A stretch of 64,000 bases of DNA from Zavarzinia aquatilis (GTDB lineage: Bacteria > Pseudomonadota > Alphaproteobacteria > Zavarziniales > Zavarziniaceae). The notes beneath the pieces are model-generated. The model saw only the letters and a program-made list of their open reading frames with translations. It was not told the DNA's origin and did not search any database. Both the position numbers and the translations under genes were made by a program. This document shows positions 51,448 through 61,844 of this stretch, piece by piece; the first letter of the stretch is position 1, and every line of letters starts with the position of its first letter. The stretch spans positions 434,001-498,000 of the forward strand of contig NZ_QGLE01000001.1 of NCBI RefSeq assembly GCF_003173035.1, in the 5' to 3' direction.

Positions 51448-52949
51448 CCAGCGTCCCGGCCGATCTCGCCCTGCTGACCACCGAGGAGATGGGCCGGGCC
51501 GACCGCCTGACCATCGACGGCGGCATTCCCGGCACCACGTTGATGGAGAATGCCGGCCGCGCCGTCGCCGACGCGATTCTGGCCCGCTATCCGGCGCAGG
51601 CGACGCTGGTGCTCTGCGGCCCCGGCAATAATGGCGGCGATGGCTGGGTGGTCGCCCGGCGCCTGAAGCAGGCGGGCTTCGATGTCGCTTGCAGCGCCCT
51701 CGCACCCGTCGCGGCCCTGCGGGGCGACGCCGCCGTCATGGCGGCGCGCTGGAACGGCCCGGTCCTGCCCTTCGAGCCGGCCGCGCTCGACGGACGCACC
51801 CTGATCGTCGACGCGCTCTTCGGCGCCGGTCTCGCGCGCGATCTTGATTCTGCCGTCCTTCGCATGATCGAGGCGGTGGGCGAGGGGCGCCGCGTCGTCG
51901 CCGTCGACCTGCCGAGCGGGGTGAATGGTGACGACGGCACCATCCGGGGCGGCGCCTTCACCGCCGATCTGTCGGTCACCTTCTTCCGGGCCAAGCCCGG
52001 ACACCTGCTTTATCCCGGACGGGCGCGGACCGGGCAGCTCGTCGTCGCCGACATCGGTATTTCACCTTCGGTGCTCGAGAGCATCGACCCCAAGGCGGCG
52101 CGCAACGGCCCCGCGCTCTTCGCCCGGCATTTTCCCGTGCTGCGCCAGGACGGCCATAAATACGACCGGGGCCATACGGTCACTCTTTCCGGCGGCGCTT
52201 TGCACACGGGCGCTGCCCGGCTGGCGGCGCGGGCGGCCCTGCGTATCGGCAGCGGCCTTGTCAGCACGATCGGCGATGCCGAGGCGGCCCGCGTCATCGC
52301 CGCCCATCAGACGGCGGTGATGGTGGCCGAGGTCGACGGGCCGGCCGGCCTTGCCCTGTTCCTCTCCGACCGGCGCCGCAACGCCGCCGTGATCGGCCCG
52401 GCGGCGGGCGTGGGCGATACCACCTTCGCGCATTGCCGGATGGCGCTGGCGGCGGGATGCGCCTGCGTCTTCGATGCCGATGCCCTGACCTCCGCCGCCG
52501 GCCGCGCCGATATCCTGTGGCGGGAGCGGACGGCCGACCTCGTGCTGACCCCGCATGACGGTGAATTCGCCCGGTTGTTTCCCCAACTGTCGGGCCTGCC
52601 GTCGCGCGCGGCGCGGGCAGTTGCCGCGGCGAAGGAAAGCGGCGCCGTCGTCGTCCTGAAAGGTGCCGACTGCTGCATCGCCGCGCCGGACGGCCGGATC
52701 GCCATCAACGACAATGCCCCGCCCACGCTGGCGACCGCCGGATCGGGCGATGTTCTTGCCGGGATGATCGGCGGATTGCTGGCCCAGCACATGCCCGCCT
52801 TCGAGGCGGCGGCCGCCGCCGTCTGGCTGCACGGCGCCGCGGCGGAGGGCTTCGGGCGCGGCCTGATCGCCGAGGATCTGGTCGAACGGCTGCCGATTGC
52901 CCTGCAGATCGCTGAAAATCACTTGCGGGGCAGGGGGCAGGCGGGCTAA
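51444..52949 (+). CDS. nnr: Bifunctional NAD(P)HX epimerase/dehydratase
   Basis: This enzyme repairs hydrated NADH and NADPH. The N-terminal epimerase domain (about 1-215) has LMENAGRAVADAI, VLCGPGNNGGDGWVVARRLKQAG and AVDLPSGVNGDDG. The C-terminal ADP/ATP-dependent dehydratase domain (about 230-500) has HKYDRGHTVTLSGG, LTPHDGEFARLF, VVLKGADCCIAAPDG and ATAGSGDVLAGMIGGLLAQ. The 501-residue length is normal for the fused form. It is coupled to the phosphatase gene upstream and is followed by tRNA-Leu. Confidence 0.95.
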   Translation: MTSVPADLALLTTEEMGRADRLTIDGGIPGTTLMENAGRAVADAILARYPAQATLVLCGPGNNGGDGWVVARRLKQAGFDVACSALAPVAALRGDAAVMAARWNGPVLPFEPAALDGRTLIVDALFGAGLARDLDSAVLRMIEAVGEGRRVVAVDLPSGVNGDDGTIRGGAFTADLSVTFFRAKPGHLLYPGRARTGQLVVADIGISPSVLESIDPKAARNGPALFARHFPVLRQDGHKYDRGHTVTLSGGALHTGAARLAARAALRIGSGLVSTIGDAEAARVIAAHQTAVMVAEVDGPAGLALFLSDRRRNAAVIGPAAGVGDTTFAHCRMALAAGCACVFDADALTSAAGRADILWRERTADLVLTPHDGEFARLFPQLSGLPSRAARAVAAAKESGAVVVLKGADCCIAAPDGRIAINDNAPPTLATAGSGDVLAGMIGGLLAQHMPAFEAAAAAVWLHGAAAEGFGRGLIAEDLVERLPIALQIAENHLRGRGQAG

Positions 52950-53003
52950 ATCCCGCATCCACCATGGGTCGCGACGGGCGTGCCGGCGCGGCGGTGTTCC
53001 AAT

Positions 53004-53088
<85 letters not shown>

Positions 53089-53111
53089 GAGAGATCCCGG
53101 AAGAAAGAGCG

Positions 53112-54437
53112 ATGAACGTAACCGAGACCGCCTCCGACGGCCTGAAGCGCGAATTTCTGATCAGCATCGGTGCGGCCGCCATCGACGCCGAAGTGAAGGC
53201 GAAGCTGCAGGACCTCTCGACCAAGATCCGTATGCCGGGCTTCCGTCCGGGCAAGGTGCCGATGAGCCTGGTCGCCAAGACCCACGGCGACGCCGCCCTC
53301 GGCGAGGTGCTGCAGGAAAAGGTCAACCAGTCGATCCAGTCGACCCTGACCGAGCGCAACCTCCGCCCCGCGACCGAGCCCAAGGTCGAAGTGACCAAGG
53401 CCGGCAAGGGCGAAGACCTGGAATTCAAGATCGCCCTTGAAGTCCTGCCGGAATTCGAGCCGGCCGAAGTGAAGGACATCACCCTCGAGAAGCTGGTCAC
53501 CCCGGTCTCCGACGAGGAAGTCGAGACCATGATGAAGGGCTTCGCCGACCAGCGTAAGAACTTCGTCGCCGAGGAAGGCCGCGTCGCCAAGCATGGCGAC
53601 CAGCTGACGATCAATTTCGTCGGCCGCGTCGACGGTGAAGTGTTCGAGGGTGGCTCGGCCGACGGCGTCGACCTTGAGCTCGGCTCGGGCCGCTTCATCC
53701 CCGGCTTCGAGGAACAGCTCCTCGGCGCCAAGGCGGGCGACATCGTGAAGGTGAACGTGACCTTCCCGGCCGATTACGGCGCGAAGGAACTCGCCGGCAA
53801 GGACGCCGTGTTCGACGTCGAGGTGAAGGAAGTGAAGGTCGCCGCCGAAGTGGTGATCGACGACGAATTCGCCAAGGGCTTCGGTCTCGACGATCTCGAG
53901 GCGCTGAAGAAGGCCATGCGCGAACAGATCGAGCGTCAGCATGGCGCCCTGAGCCGCCAGCGCCTGAAGCGCGACCTGCTCGACGCGCTGGCCAAGCTGC
54001 ACGACTTCGCCGTGCCGGAGAGCCTCGTCACCATCGAAATCGAGCAGATCACCCGCCAGCTCTCCGAGGACGGCGAAGCGCCGTCGGACGAGAAGAAGGC
54101 GGAACTGGTCGCCGAATACCGCCCGATCGCGGAGCGCCGCGTCCGTCTCGGCCTGCTGCTGGCCGAGGTCGGCCGCCGCAACAACGTCCAGGTGAAGCCC
54201 GAGGAAGTGAACCGGGCGATCATGGAAGAAGCCCGCCGCTGGCCCGGCCAGGAGCGTGAGGTGGTCGAGTTCTTCCGCAAGAACGAACAGGCCCAGGCCC
54301 AGCTGCGCGCCCCGATCTATGAAGACAAGGTCGTCGACCTGATGATCGAGCTCGCCCAGAAGACCGAGCGCGAAGTCTCCCTCGAGGAGCTGCGCAAGGA
54401 TCCGGACGAGGAAGCGACCGACTCGGCCGCCGCCTGA
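53112..54437 (+). CDS. tig: Trigger factor, ribosome-associated chaperone
   Basis: Trigger factor meets nascent chains at the ribosome exit. The 441-residue protein has the ribosome-binding domain with GFRPGKVPMSLVAK (the ribosome-docking loop), a peptidyl-prolyl isomerase domain (GDQLTINFVGRVDGEVFEGGSADGVDLELGSGRFIPGFEEQL) and the helical C-terminal chaperone arms ending in an acidic tail. Length and domain order are normal. AAGAAAGAGCG precedes ATG 53112. Confidence 0.96.
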   Translation: MNVTETASDGLKREFLISIGAAAIDAEVKAKLQDLSTKIRMPGFRPGKVPMSLVAKTHGDAALGEVLQEKVNQSIQSTLTERNLRPATEPKVEVTKAGKGEDLEFKIALEVLPEFEPAEVKDITLEKLVTPVSDEEVETMMKGFADQRKNFVAEEGRVAKHGDQLTINFVGRVDGEVFEGGSADGVDLELGSGRFIPGFEEQLLGAKAGDIVKVNVTFPADYGAKELAGKDAVFDVEVKEVKVAAEVVIDDEFAKGFGLDDLEALKKAMREQIERQHGALSRQRLKRDLLDALAKLHDFAVPESLVTIEIEQITRQLSEDGEAPSDEKKAELVAEYRPIAERRVRLGLLLAEVGRRNNVQVKPEEVNRAIMEEARRWPGQEREVVEFFRKNEQAQAQLRAPIYEDKVVDLMIELAQKTEREVSLEELRKDPDEEATDSAAA

Positions 54438-54456
54438 TCCTTCGGGATTTTCAATG

Positions 54457-54486
54457 AAAGGCGTCCCGGGCAACCGGGGCGCCTTT
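54457..54486 (+). terminator. Terminator of tig
   Basis: AAAGGCG-TCCCGG with loop GCAA and CCGGGG-CGCCTTTT form a long stem immediately followed by a T run (CCTTTTGTG). It is a clear Rho-independent terminator 20 bases after the tig stop. Confidence 0.88.
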
Positions 54487-54503
54487 TGTGTTTAGCCGTG
54501 CAG

Positions 54504-54551
54504 CCCACCTCTCCCCCCGCAAGCGGGCGGAGAGGGCCGGGGTGAGGTGGG
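54504..54551. repeat. Interspersed palindromic repeat (CCCACCTCTCC..GGTGAGGTGGG)
   Basis: Outer arms CCCACCTC and GAGGTGGG flank an inner CTCTCCCCCCGC/GCGGGCGGAGAG hairpin over 48 bases. In translation such elements give LTPALSARLRGER, a peptide seen wherever this repeat family invades alphaproteobacterial genomes. It directly abuts the 3' end of the reductase gene. Confidence 0.75.
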
Positions 54552-55562
54552 TCAGGCCGCCCGGCGCAATGCCGCCCGCAAGGCCGCGCCCGTCATCGCC
54601 GGTCCGCCGGCCTCGCGCGCCCGGATCAGCTCGATCACCCGCGCGTTCACCGGCGCCGTCCGGCCGAGACGCCTGGCGAGGGCGACGACCTCGCCGTTGA
54701 TGTAATCCACTTCCGTCTTCCGTCTGGCGACGAGATCGTCGGCCATGGAGGAACGGGCGAGGCGGTCGATCTTCGGGGTGCCGCCGCGCCGGCTCAGGCG
54801 ACGGAACAGCCAGTCGGGCAGGGACAGCATAAACGGCATCCGCGACGGGGGCAGGGGGCCGAGCTGGGCCGGCACGATCCCGGCCGCCGCCATCAACTTC
54901 AGGGCCTCGCGCTGGCACAGGGCGAAACAGCGCCGATAGTCGCGGTCGGCGAGTTGGGCTGCGAGCGGCAGGCCCGACAGGGCATTGATCGCATTGTTCA
55001 GGTTGATCAGCAGCTTGGCCCAGGCGACCGCCAGCATGTCGCTGTGCAGGTCGAGGGGCAGGCCGGCGGCGGCGAACAGCGGGACGAGGGGGGCCGTCTC
55101 CGGCCGGTCCTCGATCGCGATATGGCCGCTGGTGCCCTGATGAACATGGCCGGGCGCCGGCTCCGCCACATTGAAGGGCACCATGCCGGCGATCACCGGA
55201 TGATCCGCCAGCAGGGCGCGCAGCCGCTCGGGATTGGAGACCCCGTTCTGCAGGCTGACCACGGGCGTGCCGGGCCGGGCATGGGCGGCGATATCGGCGG
55301 CCGCGCCCTCGGTCGCCGGGCTCTTCACCGTGAGCAGGATCATGTCCGCGTCGGCGAGGGCGGCGGCTTCGGTCGCGAGGGCGAGTTTGCCGGGAGGGAT
55401 GACGACCCGCCGCTCGTCGAGGTCGCTCAGGGTCAGGCCCGTCTCGCGCAGCACGTCGATCTGACGCGGACGGCCGATGAAGGTGACGTCGGCACCCGCC
55501 GCGGCCAGCCGCCCGCCGACATAACCGCCAATCAGCCCGGCCCCCAGAACGGCGATTCGCAT
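54552..55562 (-). CDS. 2-dehydropantoate 2-reductase family protein
   Basis: The 336-residue protein starts with the NADPH-binding MRIAVLGAGLIGGYVGGRLAAAG and contains VKSPATEGAA, SLQNGVSN, the catalytic lysine in AWAKLLINLNNAINALSG and KTEVDYINGEVV, all typical of ApbA/PanE. True PanE makes pantoate for coenzyme A. Some relatives reduce other 2-ketoacids, so I give no symbol. The start MRIAVLG at 55562 is preferred over a 48-codon extension that would run into the rpsB promoter region. The leader 55563-55661 is shared with the divergent rpsB promoter. Confidence 0.88.
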   Translation of the reverse strand: MRIAVLGAGLIGGYVGGRLAAAGADVTFIGRPRQIDVLRETGLTLSDLDERRVVIPPGKLALATEAAALADADMILLTVKSPATEGAAADIAAHARPGTPVVSLQNGVSNPERLRALLADHPVIAGMVPFNVAEPAPGHVHQGTSGHIAIEDRPETAPLVPLFAAAGLPLDLHSDMLAVAWAKLLINLNNAINALSGLPLAAQLADRDYRRCFALCQREALKLMAAAGIVPAQLGPLPPSRMPFMLSLPDWLFRRLSRRGGTPKIDRLARSSMADDLVARRKTEVDYINGEVVALARRLGRTAPVNARVIELIRAREAGGPAMTGAALRAALRRAA

Positions 55563-55661
55563 CTTGCTCTCCCTCCACCTGTTTTGCTTTTCGATATCAT
55601 GCCAAAGGGGGCGAAGGGCGACTGTCCCCTTGTTTACAGTTCGCGCAATCCCACATGAACC

Positions 55662-55690
55662 TTGCTTTTGCCGCCGTTCAGGGGTAATAG
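55662..55690 (+). promoter_or_regulatory. Candidate rpsB-tsf promoter
   Basis: TTGCTT (55662-55667) and TAATAG (55685-55690) are separated by 17 bases. This is a good match to alphaproteobacterial housekeeping promoters, which favour TTG(A/C) at -35. It would give a leader of about 105 bases before rpsB, containing the hairpin described next. Confidence 0.5.
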
Positions 55691-55740
55691 CCGCGCCATT
55701 CCACACGTGGGGTCGCGGCTGCGGAGAGGTTCCGCCGTCG

Positions 55741-55777
55741 CTCCGGTGTTCGGATTTCCGAACGACACCCTGCGGAG
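55741..55777 (+). promoter_or_regulatory. Structured rpsB leader hairpin
   Basis: CTCC-GGTG-TTCGG with loop ATTT and CCGAA-CACC-GGAG form an interrupted 13-pair stem with two small bulges, ending 24 bases before the rpsB start and just ahead of a GGAAAAGG ribosome site. S2 is known to repress its own operon in other bacteria through the leader. This hairpin is a candidate target; the assignment is inference. Confidence 0.45.
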
Positions 55778-55801
55778 GCTCAACCGGAAAAGGTACATAC
55801 G

Positions 55802-56605
55802 ATGTCCGTTCCTTCGTTCACCATGCGCCAGCTGCTCGAGGCCGGCGTTCACTTCGGCCACCAGACCCACCGCTGGAACCCGCGCATGGCGCCGTTCCTG
55901 TTCGGCGTGCGCAACAACGTCCATATCATCGACCTGGGCCAGACGGTGCCGATGCTGCACCGCGCCCTGCAGGCGATTCGCGACGTCGTCGCCGGTGGCG
56001 GCCGCGTGCTCTTCGTCGGCACCAAGCGCACCGCGCAGCAGCCGGTCGCCGATGCGGCGGCGCGCTGCGGCCAGTATTACGTGAACCATCGCTGGCTCGG
56101 CGGGATGCTGACCAACTGGAAGACCATCTCCCAGTCGATCAAGCGCCTGAAGACCCTCGAGGAGCAGCTTCAGGGCGAGGCCCTCGGCCTCACCAAGAAG
56201 GAACAGCTGAACCTGCAGCGCGAGAAGGAAAAGCTGGAACGCGCGCTCGGCGGCATCAAGGAGATGGGTGGCCTGCCGGACATCCTCTTCATCATCGACA
56301 CCAACAAGGAAGACATCGCCGTCCAGGAAGCCAACAAGCTGGGCATCCCGGTGGTCGCGATCGTCGACTCGAATTCCAATCCGGCCGGCATCACCTATCC
56401 GGTGCCGGGCAACGATGACGCCCTGCGCGCCATCACCACCTATTGCGATCTGGTCGCCCGCTCTGTCCTCGACGGCATTCAGGCCGAGTTGACCGCGGCT
56501 GGCGTCGACATCGGCGGGATCGAAGACCTCGTCGATATCGAGGCGGAAGAAGCCGCCCTCCAGGCTGCCGAGGCCGACGCCTCGGGCGAGGCGGCCCAGG
56601 CGTAA
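55802..56605 (+). CDS. rpsB: 30S ribosomal protein S2
   Basis: S2 binds the 30S subunit together with S1. The 267-residue protein has [64 protein letters not shown] and the [13 protein letters not shown] region. The acidic C-terminal extension ([27 protein letters not shown]) is common in alphaproteobacteria. It heads the rpsB-tsf unit, which ends in a strong terminator. Confidence 0.98.
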   Translation: MSVPSFTMRQLLEAGVHFGHQTHRWNPRMAPFLFGVRNNVHIIDLGQTVPMLHRALQAIRDVVAGGGRVLFVGTKRTAQQPVADAAARCGQYYVNHRWLGGMLTNWKTISQSIKRLKTLEEQLQGEALGLTKKEQLNLQREKEKLERALGGIKEMGGLPDILFIIDTNKEDIAVQEANKLGIPVVAIVDSNSNPAGITYPVPGNDDALRAITTYCDLVARSVLDGIQAELTAAGVDIGGIEDLVDIEAEEAALQAAEADASGEAAQA

Positions 56606-56652
56606 CGCCCGGGCCCCATCCCCGATCGCAGAACCGAAGAAAGGTAGATCCC

Positions 56653-57579
56653 ATGGCTGAGGTTTCAGCGGCCCTCGTCAAAGACCTGCGCACCAAGACC
56701 GGCGCGGGCATGATGGACTGCAAGAAGGCGCTGGCGGAGAACGGCGGCGACATCGAGCAGGCGATCGACTGGCTGCGCAAGAAGGGCCTGTCGGCCGCCG
56801 CCAAGAAGGCCGACCGCGTCGCCGCGGAAGGCCTCGTGGCGGTCGCTTCGGCCGGCGGCGTCGCCGCCGTTGTCGAGGTGAACTCCGAGACCGACTTCGT
56901 CGCCCGCAACCCGGCGTTCCAGTCCTTCGTCGCCAATGTGGCGAAGGTCGCGACCGAGGTCGGCACCGACATCGACGCGATCGCCGCCGCGACTTATCCG
57001 GGCTCGGAAAAGTCGGTCAAGGAAGAGCTGACCAATCTGATCGCCACCATCGGCGAGAACATGAACCTGCGCCGCGCCGCCGTGATCAACGTGCAGCCGG
57101 GCGCGGTCGCCACCTACGTCCACTCGGCCGTCGCGCCGGGCCTCGGCCGTATCGGCGTTCTCGTCGCGCTGGAATCGGAAGCCCCGGCTGACAAGCTGGA
57201 AGCCCTTGGCAAGCAGATCGCGATGCATATCGCGGCGACCAACCCGGCGTCGCTCGACGTCGGCTCGCTCGATCAGGCCCTGATCGCCCGCGAGAAGGAC
57301 GTGCTGAGCGAGCAGGCCCGCGCTTCGGGCAAGCCCGAGAACATCATCGAAAAGATGATCGAAGGCCGCATTCGCAAGTTCTATGAGGAAGTCGTGCTCC
57401 TGGAGCAGGTCTTCATCATCGACGGCGAGACCAAGGTCGGCAAGGCGGTCGAGGCTCTGGCCAAGGAAACCGGCAAGCCGGTGAAGGTGATCGGCTTCGT
57501 GCGTTTCGCCCTCGGCGAAGGCATCGAGAAGCAGGCGAGCGACTTCGCCGCCGAAGTGGCCGCGCAGGCCGGCCGCTGA
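56653..57579 (+). CDS. tsf: Elongation factor Ts
   Basis: EF-Ts recycles EF-Tu by nucleotide exchange. The 308-residue protein starts [27 protein letters not shown] and has the TDFVARN motif ([13 protein letters not shown]) that contacts EF-Tu. [10 protein letters not shown] and [12 protein letters not shown] are present in the C-terminal part. It lies 47 bases after rpsB and is followed by a terminator. Confidence 0.98.
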   Translation: MAEVSAALVKDLRTKTGAGMMDCKKALAENGGDIEQAIDWLRKKGLSAAAKKADRVAAEGLVAVASAGGVAAVVEVNSETDFVARNPAFQSFVANVAKVATEVGTDIDAIAAATYPGSEKSVKEELTNLIATIGENMNLRRAAVINVQPGAVATYVHSAVAPGLGRIGVLVALESEAPADKLEALGKQIAMHIAATNPASLDVGSLDQALIAREKDVLSEQARASGKPENIIEKMIEGRIRKFYEEVVLLEQVFIIDGETKVGKAVEALAKETGKPVKVIGFVRFALGEGIEKQASDFAAEVAAQAGR

Positions 57580-57593
57580 TCGCGCGAACATCG

Positions 57594-57626
57594 AGGCCCG
57601 GCGCTTCGCGCGCCGGGCCTTTTTTG
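57594..57626 (+). terminator. Terminator of the rpsB-tsf unit
   Basis: AGGCCCGGCGC and GCGCCGGGCCT form a perfect 11-base stem around TTCGC, followed by a run of T (TTTTTTGTG). This very strong intrinsic terminator separates rpsB-tsf from pyrH. Confidence 0.93.
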
Positions 57627-57751
57627 TGCCCGCGCGCTAAATTCGTCCCGTGCAGCCGTCATCGTTGGCCGGCTGCCGCCCAAGTGTTATACCCCGTGAC
57701 CAGCCCGGCCGACCGGCGGGGCCGGAAGCGCCTGTGCCTGGATTGATGCCC

Positions 57752-58471
57752 ATGACCGCCGTGCCGAAATTCCGCCGCATCCTGCTCAAAGTATCGGGCG
57801 AGGCCCTGATGGGATCGCAGGCTTATGGCATTGACCACGTCACGGTCGACCGCATCGCCGCGGATATCCGGGGGGTCTACGATCTCGGGATCGAGGTCTG
57901 CCTGGTGATCGGCGGCGGCAATATCTTCCGCGGTGTCTCCAAGGCGGCGAGCGGGATGGAGCGGGCGACGGCCGACTACATGGGGATGCTGGCGACGGTG
58001 ATGAATGCCCTTGCGCTGCAGAACTCTCTGGAAAAGCAGGGGCTGCAGACCCGCGTCATCTCGGCCATTCCGATGACTTCGGTGTGCGAGCCCTATATCC
58101 GCCGCCGGGCGATCCGCCACATGGAAAAGGGCCGGGTGGTGATCTTCGCCGCCGGCACCGGCAATCCCTTCTTCACGACCGATACCGCCGCCACCCTGCG
58201 CGCTGCCGAAATGGGCTGCGACGTCATGCTGAAGGGCACGCAGGTCGACGGCGTCTATTCGGCCGATCCGAAAAAGGATCCGACGGCGACCCGCTTCGAT
58301 GAACTGACCTATCACGATGTGCTGGCCCAGGATCTGCGGGTGATGGACGGTTCCGCCATCGCGCTGGCGCGCGACAGCCGCATTCCCATTCTGGTCTTCA
58401 ACCTTGCCGAACCCGTGGCCTCCGTCCTGCGGGGCGAGGTCAAGTCCACCATCATCAGGGAAGGGGAGTAA
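57752..58471 (+). CDS. pyrH: Uridylate kinase
   Basis: PyrH phosphorylates UMP to UDP. The 239-residue amino-acid-kinase-fold protein has [71 protein letters not shown] and [13 protein letters not shown], all diagnostic. ATG 57752 gives the usual N-terminus; ATG 57746, two codons earlier, is possible. It begins the pyrH-frr-uppS-cdsA-dxr-rseP-bamA series. Confidence 0.97.
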   Translation: MTAVPKFRRILLKVSGEALMGSQAYGIDHVTVDRIAADIRGVYDLGIEVCLVIGGGNIFRGVSKAASGMERATADYMGMLATVMNALALQNSLEKQGLQTRVISAIPMTSVCEPYIRRRAIRHMEKGRVVIFAAGTGNPFFTTDTAATLRAAEMGCDVMLKGTQVDGVYSADPKKDPTATRFDELTYHDVLAQDLRVMDGSAIALARDSRIPILVFNLAEPVASVLRGEVKSTIIREGE

Positions 58472-58475
58472 CGCC

Positions 58476-59036
58476 TTGTCCGACGAGCCCGATCTCGATT
58501 CGATCGAGAGGCGCATGAACGGCGCCGTCGAAAGCCTGCGTCACGAATTCGCCGGTCTTCGCACCGGCCGGGCTTCGCCCAGCCTGCTCGATCCGATCAC
58601 GGTCGAGGTTTACGGCGCGACCATGCCGATCAACCAGGTCGGTTCGATCTCGGTGCCGGAGCCGCGCATGTTGTCGGTTTCGGTCTGGGACCGCGGTTCG
58701 GTCAGCGCGGTGGAAAAGGCGATCCGCAATTCCGGCCTTGGCGTCAACCCGGTGGTCGACGGCACCCTGATCCGCATTCCGATCCCCGAGCTGAACCAGG
58801 AGCGCCGTCAGGAGATGGTGAAGCTGGGCCACAAATATGCCGAACAGGCCCGTGTCGCCGTGCGCAACGTGCGCCGCGACGGCATGGACCAGCTGAAGAA
58901 GCTGGAAAAGGACGGCAAGATTTCCGAGGACGATCAGAAGATCTACGCCGACGAGGTCCAGTCCCTGACCGACAAGGCCATCGCGGTGATCGACGCCACG
59001 CTGGTCTCGAAGGAAAAGGAAATCCTGCAGGTCTGA
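58476..59036 (+). CDS. frr: Ribosome recycling factor
   Basis: RRF splits post-termination ribosomes with EF-G. From a TTG start at 58476 the protein is 186 residues, the family norm, with [48 protein letters not shown] and [21 protein letters not shown]. The TTG is supported by an AAGGGGAG ribosome site eight bases before it. The first ATG (58515) would cut away the first helix. It sits four bases after pyrH. Confidence 0.94.
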   Translation: MSDEPDLDSIERRMNGAVESLRHEFAGLRTGRASPSLLDPITVEVYGATMPINQVGSISVPEPRMLSVSVWDRGSVSAVEKAIRNSGLGVNPVVDGTLIRIPIPELNQERRQEMVKLGHKYAEQARVAVRNVRRDGMDQLKKLEKDGKISEDDQKIYADEVQSLTDKAIAVIDATLVSKEKEILQV

Positions 59037-59065
59037 GGGTGACGATCCTGGGCCAGGGAGCGACG

Positions 59066-59797
59066 ATGAACCAGCTGGTGGAGGCCAAGCAGACCGCCGT
59101 GCCCCGTCATGTCGCCGTGATCATGGATGGCAACGGGCGCTGGGCCAAGGCACGGCACCTGCCGCGCATCGCCGGCCACAAGCGCGGCGCCGACGCCGTG
59201 CGCCGCGTCGTCGAGGCCGCCTGGGACTTTGGTGTCGACTATCTCACGCTCTATGCCTTTTCTTCCGAAAACTGGAAGCGGCCCGAGGAAGAGGTCGGCG
59301 GCCTGATGTCGCTGCTGCGTCTTTATCTGCGCAGCGAACTCGACGAGTTGGACCGCAACGGCGTTCGTGTCCGCGTCATCGGCGACCGCGGACGTCTGCC
59401 GCCGGATATCCGGACCCTGATCGCCGAGGCCGAGGCCCGAACCGTCGCCAACAGCCGGCTGACCCTCATCCTCGCCGTATCCTATGGCGGGCAGGGCGAG
59501 ATCGTGCAGGCGGCCCGCCGTCTCGCCGAAGAGGTGGCCGCGGGCCGCCTGAAGCCCGAGGACATCGACGAGAGCCGCTTCGCCATCAATCTCGAGACCG
59601 CGGGCATTCCCGATCCCGATCTGGTCATCCGCACCTCGGGCGAGCAGCGACTGTCGAATTTCCTGCTGTGGCAGGCGGCATATGCCGAATTCGTGTTCAC
59701 GGATACGCTGTGGCCCGATTTCGGCCGGGACGAATTCGCCGCGGCTCTGCGCGAATTCCAGTCCCGGGATCGCCGTTTCGGTGCCAACAAGGAATGA
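59066..59797 (+). CDS. uppS: Undecaprenyl (polyprenyl) diphosphate synthase
   Basis: UppS adds isopentenyl units to make the C55 lipid carrier for cell-wall synthesis. The 243-residue cis-prenyltransferase has [50 protein letters not shown], and [36 protein letters not shown] lies before ATG 59066; a GTG at 59039 is less likely. The stop overlaps the cdsA start (ATGA). Confidence 0.96.
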   Translation: MNQLVEAKQTAVPRHVAVIMDGNGRWAKARHLPRIAGHKRGADAVRRVVEAAWDFGVDYLTLYAFSSENWKRPEEEVGGLMSLLRLYLRSELDELDRNGVRVRVIGDRGRLPPDIRTLIAEAEARTVANSRLTLILAVSYGGQGEIVQAARRLAEEVAAGRLKPEDIDESRFAINLETAGIPDPDLVIRTSGEQRLSNFLLWQAAYAEFVFTDTLWPDFGRDEFAAALREFQSRDRRFGANKE

Positions 59798-60618
59798 CGA
59801 CACCGACCAAGCCCGAACGCGGCAGCGGCGCGCCGGGCAGCGATATCTGGGTCAGACTGGCTTCGGGCGTGGTGCTGGCCGTGGTCGGCCTCGCCGCCGT
59901 GCACGCGGGCGGGATGTGGTTCCTTGCCCTGGTCGGCGTCGTCGGCCTGCTGCTGATCCACGAATGGAACAGCATCACGATACGCGGCGGCCATGGCGCG
60001 ATGGCGGCGCTGCACGCGGCCTGTTTCCTCGGCGCCGGGGCGGCGGGAGTGGCTGGCCGGTTCGACCTTTCGCTGTGGCTCGTCCTGGCGGGCGTGCCGG
60101 CTTCCGCGCTGCTGGCGCGAGGTCTGGGCAAATCGGTGCTGTGGCCGGCGCTGGGCCTGCCCTATGTGGCGCTGCCCTGCCTTGCCATGATCTGGCTGCG
60201 TTTCGATGCGACGTTGGGCACCGCTCAGGTCTATTGGCTGCTGGCGACGATCTGGGCGACGGATACCGGGGCCTATGCCGCCGGTCGCAGCATCGGCGGG
60301 CCTAAACTGGCGCCGTGCATCAGCCCCAAGAAGACATGGGCCGGGTTGATCGGCGGTATGGCGGCGGCAATGGCGGTCGGCGGCGCGACGGCGGCCGCGG
60401 TCGGTCTGCCCCATCCGCTCGGTCTTGCCCTTGTCAGCGGCGTGGTCGGCGGCTGGAGCCAGGTCGGCGATCTTAGCGAGAGCGCGATGAAGAGACATTT
60501 CGGGGTCAAGGACTCCAGCAACCTCATTCCGGGCCACGGTGGTTTCCTCGACCGGCTCGACGGTTTGCTGTTCGCGGCGCCGGTCGCCGCGGCGGCGATC
60601 GGCTTCGGATGGTTGTGA
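59794..60618 (+). CDS. cdsA: Phosphatidate cytidylyltransferase
   Basis: CdsA makes CDP-diacylglycerol for all phospholipids. The 274-residue membrane protein has about eight hydrophobic segments. The family signature appears in [68 protein letters not shown] lies before it. It starts inside the uppS stop and ends at the dxr start (TGATG), so the three genes are coupled. Confidence 0.96.
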   Translation: MTTPTKPERGSGAPGSDIWVRLASGVVLAVVGLAAVHAGGMWFLALVGVVGLLLIHEWNSITIRGGHGAMAALHAACFLGAGAAGVAGRFDLSLWLVLAGVPASALLARGLGKSVLWPALGLPYVALPCLAMIWLRFDATLGTAQVYWLLATIWATDTGAYAAGRSIGGPKLAPCISPKKTWAGLIGGMAAAMAVGGATAAAVGLPHPLGLALVSGVVGGWSQVGDLSESAMKRHFGVKDSSNLIPGHGGFLDRLDGLLFAAPVAAAAIGFGWL

Positions 60619-61790
60619 TGACCGAGGGCAAGCGGCGGCTGACCGTGCTCGGCTCGACCGGTTCGGTCGGCACCAGCACACTCGATCTCGTTGGCCGCAA
60701 TCCCGACCGATTCGAGATTGCCGCGCTTGTCGCGCACCGCCGGCTCGATGTGCTGATCGAGCAGGCGCGGCGCTTCCGCCCGGCCTTGGTCGTCAGCGCC
60801 GATCCCGCCGCCCTGCCGGTGCTGCGGGATGCCCTCTCGGACCTCGGGATCGCGGTCGGGGCGGGGCAGGCCGCCGTGAACGAAGCCGCCGCCATGCCGA
60901 GCGACCTCGTGATGGCGGCCATCGTCGGCGCGGCGGGTCTCGCCCCGACGATGGAAGCTGTGCGCCGGGGCGCCGTCGTCGCCCTCGCCAACAAGGAATC
61001 GCTGGTCTGCGCGGGCGAACTGGTCACCGCTGCCGTCGCCATGCATGGCGCCACGCTGCTGCCGGTCGATTCCGAGCACAATGCGATTTTCCAGGTCTTC
61101 GATCCGGCCCGGCGCCACCGCATTTCGCGCCTGATCCTGACCGCGTCCGGCGGGCCGTTCCGCTCGGCCGATCAGGACGCGATGGCGCGCGCGACCCCGG
61201 CCGAGGCGGTCGCCCATCCCAACTGGTCGATGGGGGCGAAGATTTCCGTCGATTCGGCGACCATGATGAACAAGGGTCTGGAGCTGATCGAAGCCCACCA
61301 CCTGTTCGCCATGCCCGAGGAGCGGATCGACATCCTGGTTCATCCCCAGTCGGTCATTCACAGTCTGGTCGAATATGTCGATGGCTCGGTGCTGGCGCAG
61401 CTCGGCTCGCCCGACATGCGGGTGCCCATCGCCCATGCCCTGGCCTGGCCGGACCGCATGGAAACGCCGGTCGCCCGGCTCGACCTCGCGGCCATCGCCC
61501 GCCTGACCTTCGAGCCGCCCGATCCGCAGCGGTTCCCGGCACTGCGGCTGGCCCGCCACGCCTTGAAATGCGGCGGGGCCGCGCCTACAATTCTTAACGC
61601 CGCCAACGAAATCGCGGTCGCCGCTTTCTTGAGCCGGCGCATCGGCTTTCTCGACATCGCGGCCGTGGTGGAACAGGTCATCGCCGATTGCGCGGGCAAT
61701 TTCGGCGCCGGTTGTCTGGACGAAGTCATGGCGGCCGATCAGGCCGCGCGGGTCAGGGCGGAAGCAGTCGTTCTCCGCCGGGCGTCATAA
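60618..61790 (+). CDS. dxr: 1-deoxy-D-xylulose 5-phosphate reductoisomerase
   Basis: Dxr makes methylerythritol phosphate, the committed isoprenoid precursor feeding UppS. The 390-residue protein has the NADPH motif [48 protein letters not shown], the metal-binding region [14 protein letters not shown] and [15 protein letters not shown] 60618 overlaps the cdsA stop; an ATG three codons upstream (60609) is also possible. Confidence 0.97.
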   Translation: MTEGKRRLTVLGSTGSVGTSTLDLVGRNPDRFEIAALVAHRRLDVLIEQARRFRPALVVSADPAALPVLRDALSDLGIAVGAGQAAVNEAAAMPSDLVMAAIVGAAGLAPTMEAVRRGAVVALANKESLVCAGELVTAAVAMHGATLLPVDSEHNAIFQVFDPARRHRISRLILTASGGPFRSADQDAMARATPAEAVAHPNWSMGAKISVDSATMMNKGLELIEAHHLFAMPEERIDILVHPQSVIHSLVEYVDGSVLAQLGSPDMRVPIAHALAWPDRMETPVARLDLAAIARLTFEPPDPQRFPALRLARHALKCGGAAPTILNAANEIAVAAFLSRRIGFLDIAAVVEQVIADCAGNFGAGCLDEVMAADQAARVRAEAVVLRRAS

Positions 61791-61844
61791 AAATCGGGAA
61801 GCCGGCGCGGTTCACGGGCCGCGCATGAGGAAAGGCATCAGTCC

